Assembly (NCBI GenBank): GCA_023127875.1
Contig: JAGMFA010000118.1
Location: 1-6,356, forward strand
Source of the DNA: Candidatus Zixiibacteriota bacterium
GTDB taxonomy: Bacteria > Zixibacteria > MSB-5A5 > SM1-73
Direction of reading: 5' to 3'
DNA: 6,356 nt
The stretch's first letter is position 1; every line of letters starts with the position of its first letter. The notes below the pieces were generated by a model. The model was not told where the DNA came from, searched no databases, and saw only the letters and a list, made by a program, of their open reading frames with translations. The translations under genes and the position numbers were made by a program. Below, one piece after another: positions 6,057-6,356 of the stretch.

Positions 6057-6356
6057 ATGAAGAAAGTTATTTTGATTTTAGTCCTATCAGTTTTGGTATG
6101 TCCAATTTTTCTGACAGGCTTAAGTTTTGCGGATCAGGACCCCAATGATCCTTATGGACCTGACTCTGTTCTGTTCAGGTCCAGAGAACTTTTAGTCCCC
6201 TGCCCGCCTGAGGTGGGGTTGGTTGTGATCCCTTTGTATTTCAGAAATGACACCTACATCATCGGACTGCAGGTTCCGCTGACCTGGAGTGGACCTGCTG
6301 AGCTTGATTCAGTTAGCTTCTTTGGAAGCAGGATTAATTACGTATTTGATAAGCAG
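6057..6356 (+). CDS. Secreted protein with cohesin-like N-terminal region, partial (first 100 codons)
   Basis: The frame stays open from ATG at 6057 to the window end; the C-terminus is missing. GAGGAGG (6045-6051) lies five bases upstream and fixes the start. Residues 1-25 form a signal peptide: MKK, a long hydrophobic stretch, then SFA before D26. Cys15 in the hydrophobic core is not in a lipobox. The mature part opens with an acidic, Pro/Asn-rich segment (DQDPNDPYGPDSV), then a Cys-Pro-Pro followed by VVIPLYFRND, IIGLQVPLTW and ELDSVSFFGS. This alternation of beta-strand stretches with an N-D turn resembles the start of cohesin or carbohydrate-binding-type beta-sandwich domains in exported proteins of uncultured FCB bacteria as I remember them; the fold is an inference. 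It is transcribed away from the beta-oxidation genes and has no obvious functional link to them. Confidence 0.8.
   Translation, partial: MKKVILILVLSVLVCPIFLTGLSFADQDPNDPYGPDSVLFRSRELLVPCPPEVGLVVIPLYFRNDTYIIGLQVPLTWSGPAELDSVSFFGSRINYVFDKQ

Noticed and set aside
6057..6131. Lipoprotein signal around Cys15 of the plus-strand protein
   Set aside because: The residues before the Cys (S-V-L-V) do not fit a lipobox, since the -1 position is not Gly, Ala or Ser; a standard signal-peptidase I site after SFA fits better.
6203..6217. Hairpin cccgcc-tga-ggtggg inside the secreted-protein gene, similar to the repeats at 1293-1362
   Set aside because: It includes a G-T pair, it encodes part of a plausible Pro-Pro-Glu-Val-Gly segment, and a single short match is likely coincidental.

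Overview
The window looks like a bacterial chromosome segment with a four-gene fatty-acid (acyl-CoA) beta-oxidation cluster on the minus strand and the start of a divergently transcribed, secreted protein gene on the plus strand. Every gene has a clear Shine-Dalgarno sequence; two of them match the 16S anti-SD over nine bases. Base composition is moderate. The gaps between genes are wide and full of hairpin-forming repeats. Together with the cohesin-like secreted protein at the right end, this resembles what I remember of uncultured FCB-type lineages such as Zixibacteria. That placement is an impression from memory, not something the sequence proves.

Layout in the direction of minus-strand transcription (right to left): a 446-residue 3-hydroxyacyl-CoA dehydrogenase (5722-4382), a 415-residue SCP-x/SCP2-type thiolase (4191-2944), then two paralogous acyl-CoA dehydrogenases of 380 residues (2508-1366) and 377 residues (1275-142). 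They supply step 1 (FAD-dependent alpha,beta-dehydrogenation, twice), step 3 (NAD-dependent oxidation of the 3-hydroxyacyl-CoA) and step 4 (thiolysis) of the spiral. The enoyl-CoA hydratase, electron-transfer flavoprotein and acyl-CoA ligase are not in the window. The two dehydrogenases differ in residues at the active site and probably differ in chain length or branching preference.

The divergent intergenic region (5723-6056) carries a good sigma70-like promoter for the plus-strand gene and one or two candidate promoters for the beta-oxidation genes. A perfect palindrome TTGGCGCCAA sits in the core of the latter, in a position suited to an operator.

The three gaps inside the cluster (1276-1365, 2509-2943, 4192-4381) and the sequence after the last gene (1-141) contain no genes. 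Each holds a different repeat family: three short GC-rich hairpins; a diverged 98-bp tandem duplication with a folded 51-bp core, followed by a MITE-like element of about 194 bp; a nested set of CGAAGCTCG words; and an ATTCTTC-type repeat. These repeats are the least explained part of the window.
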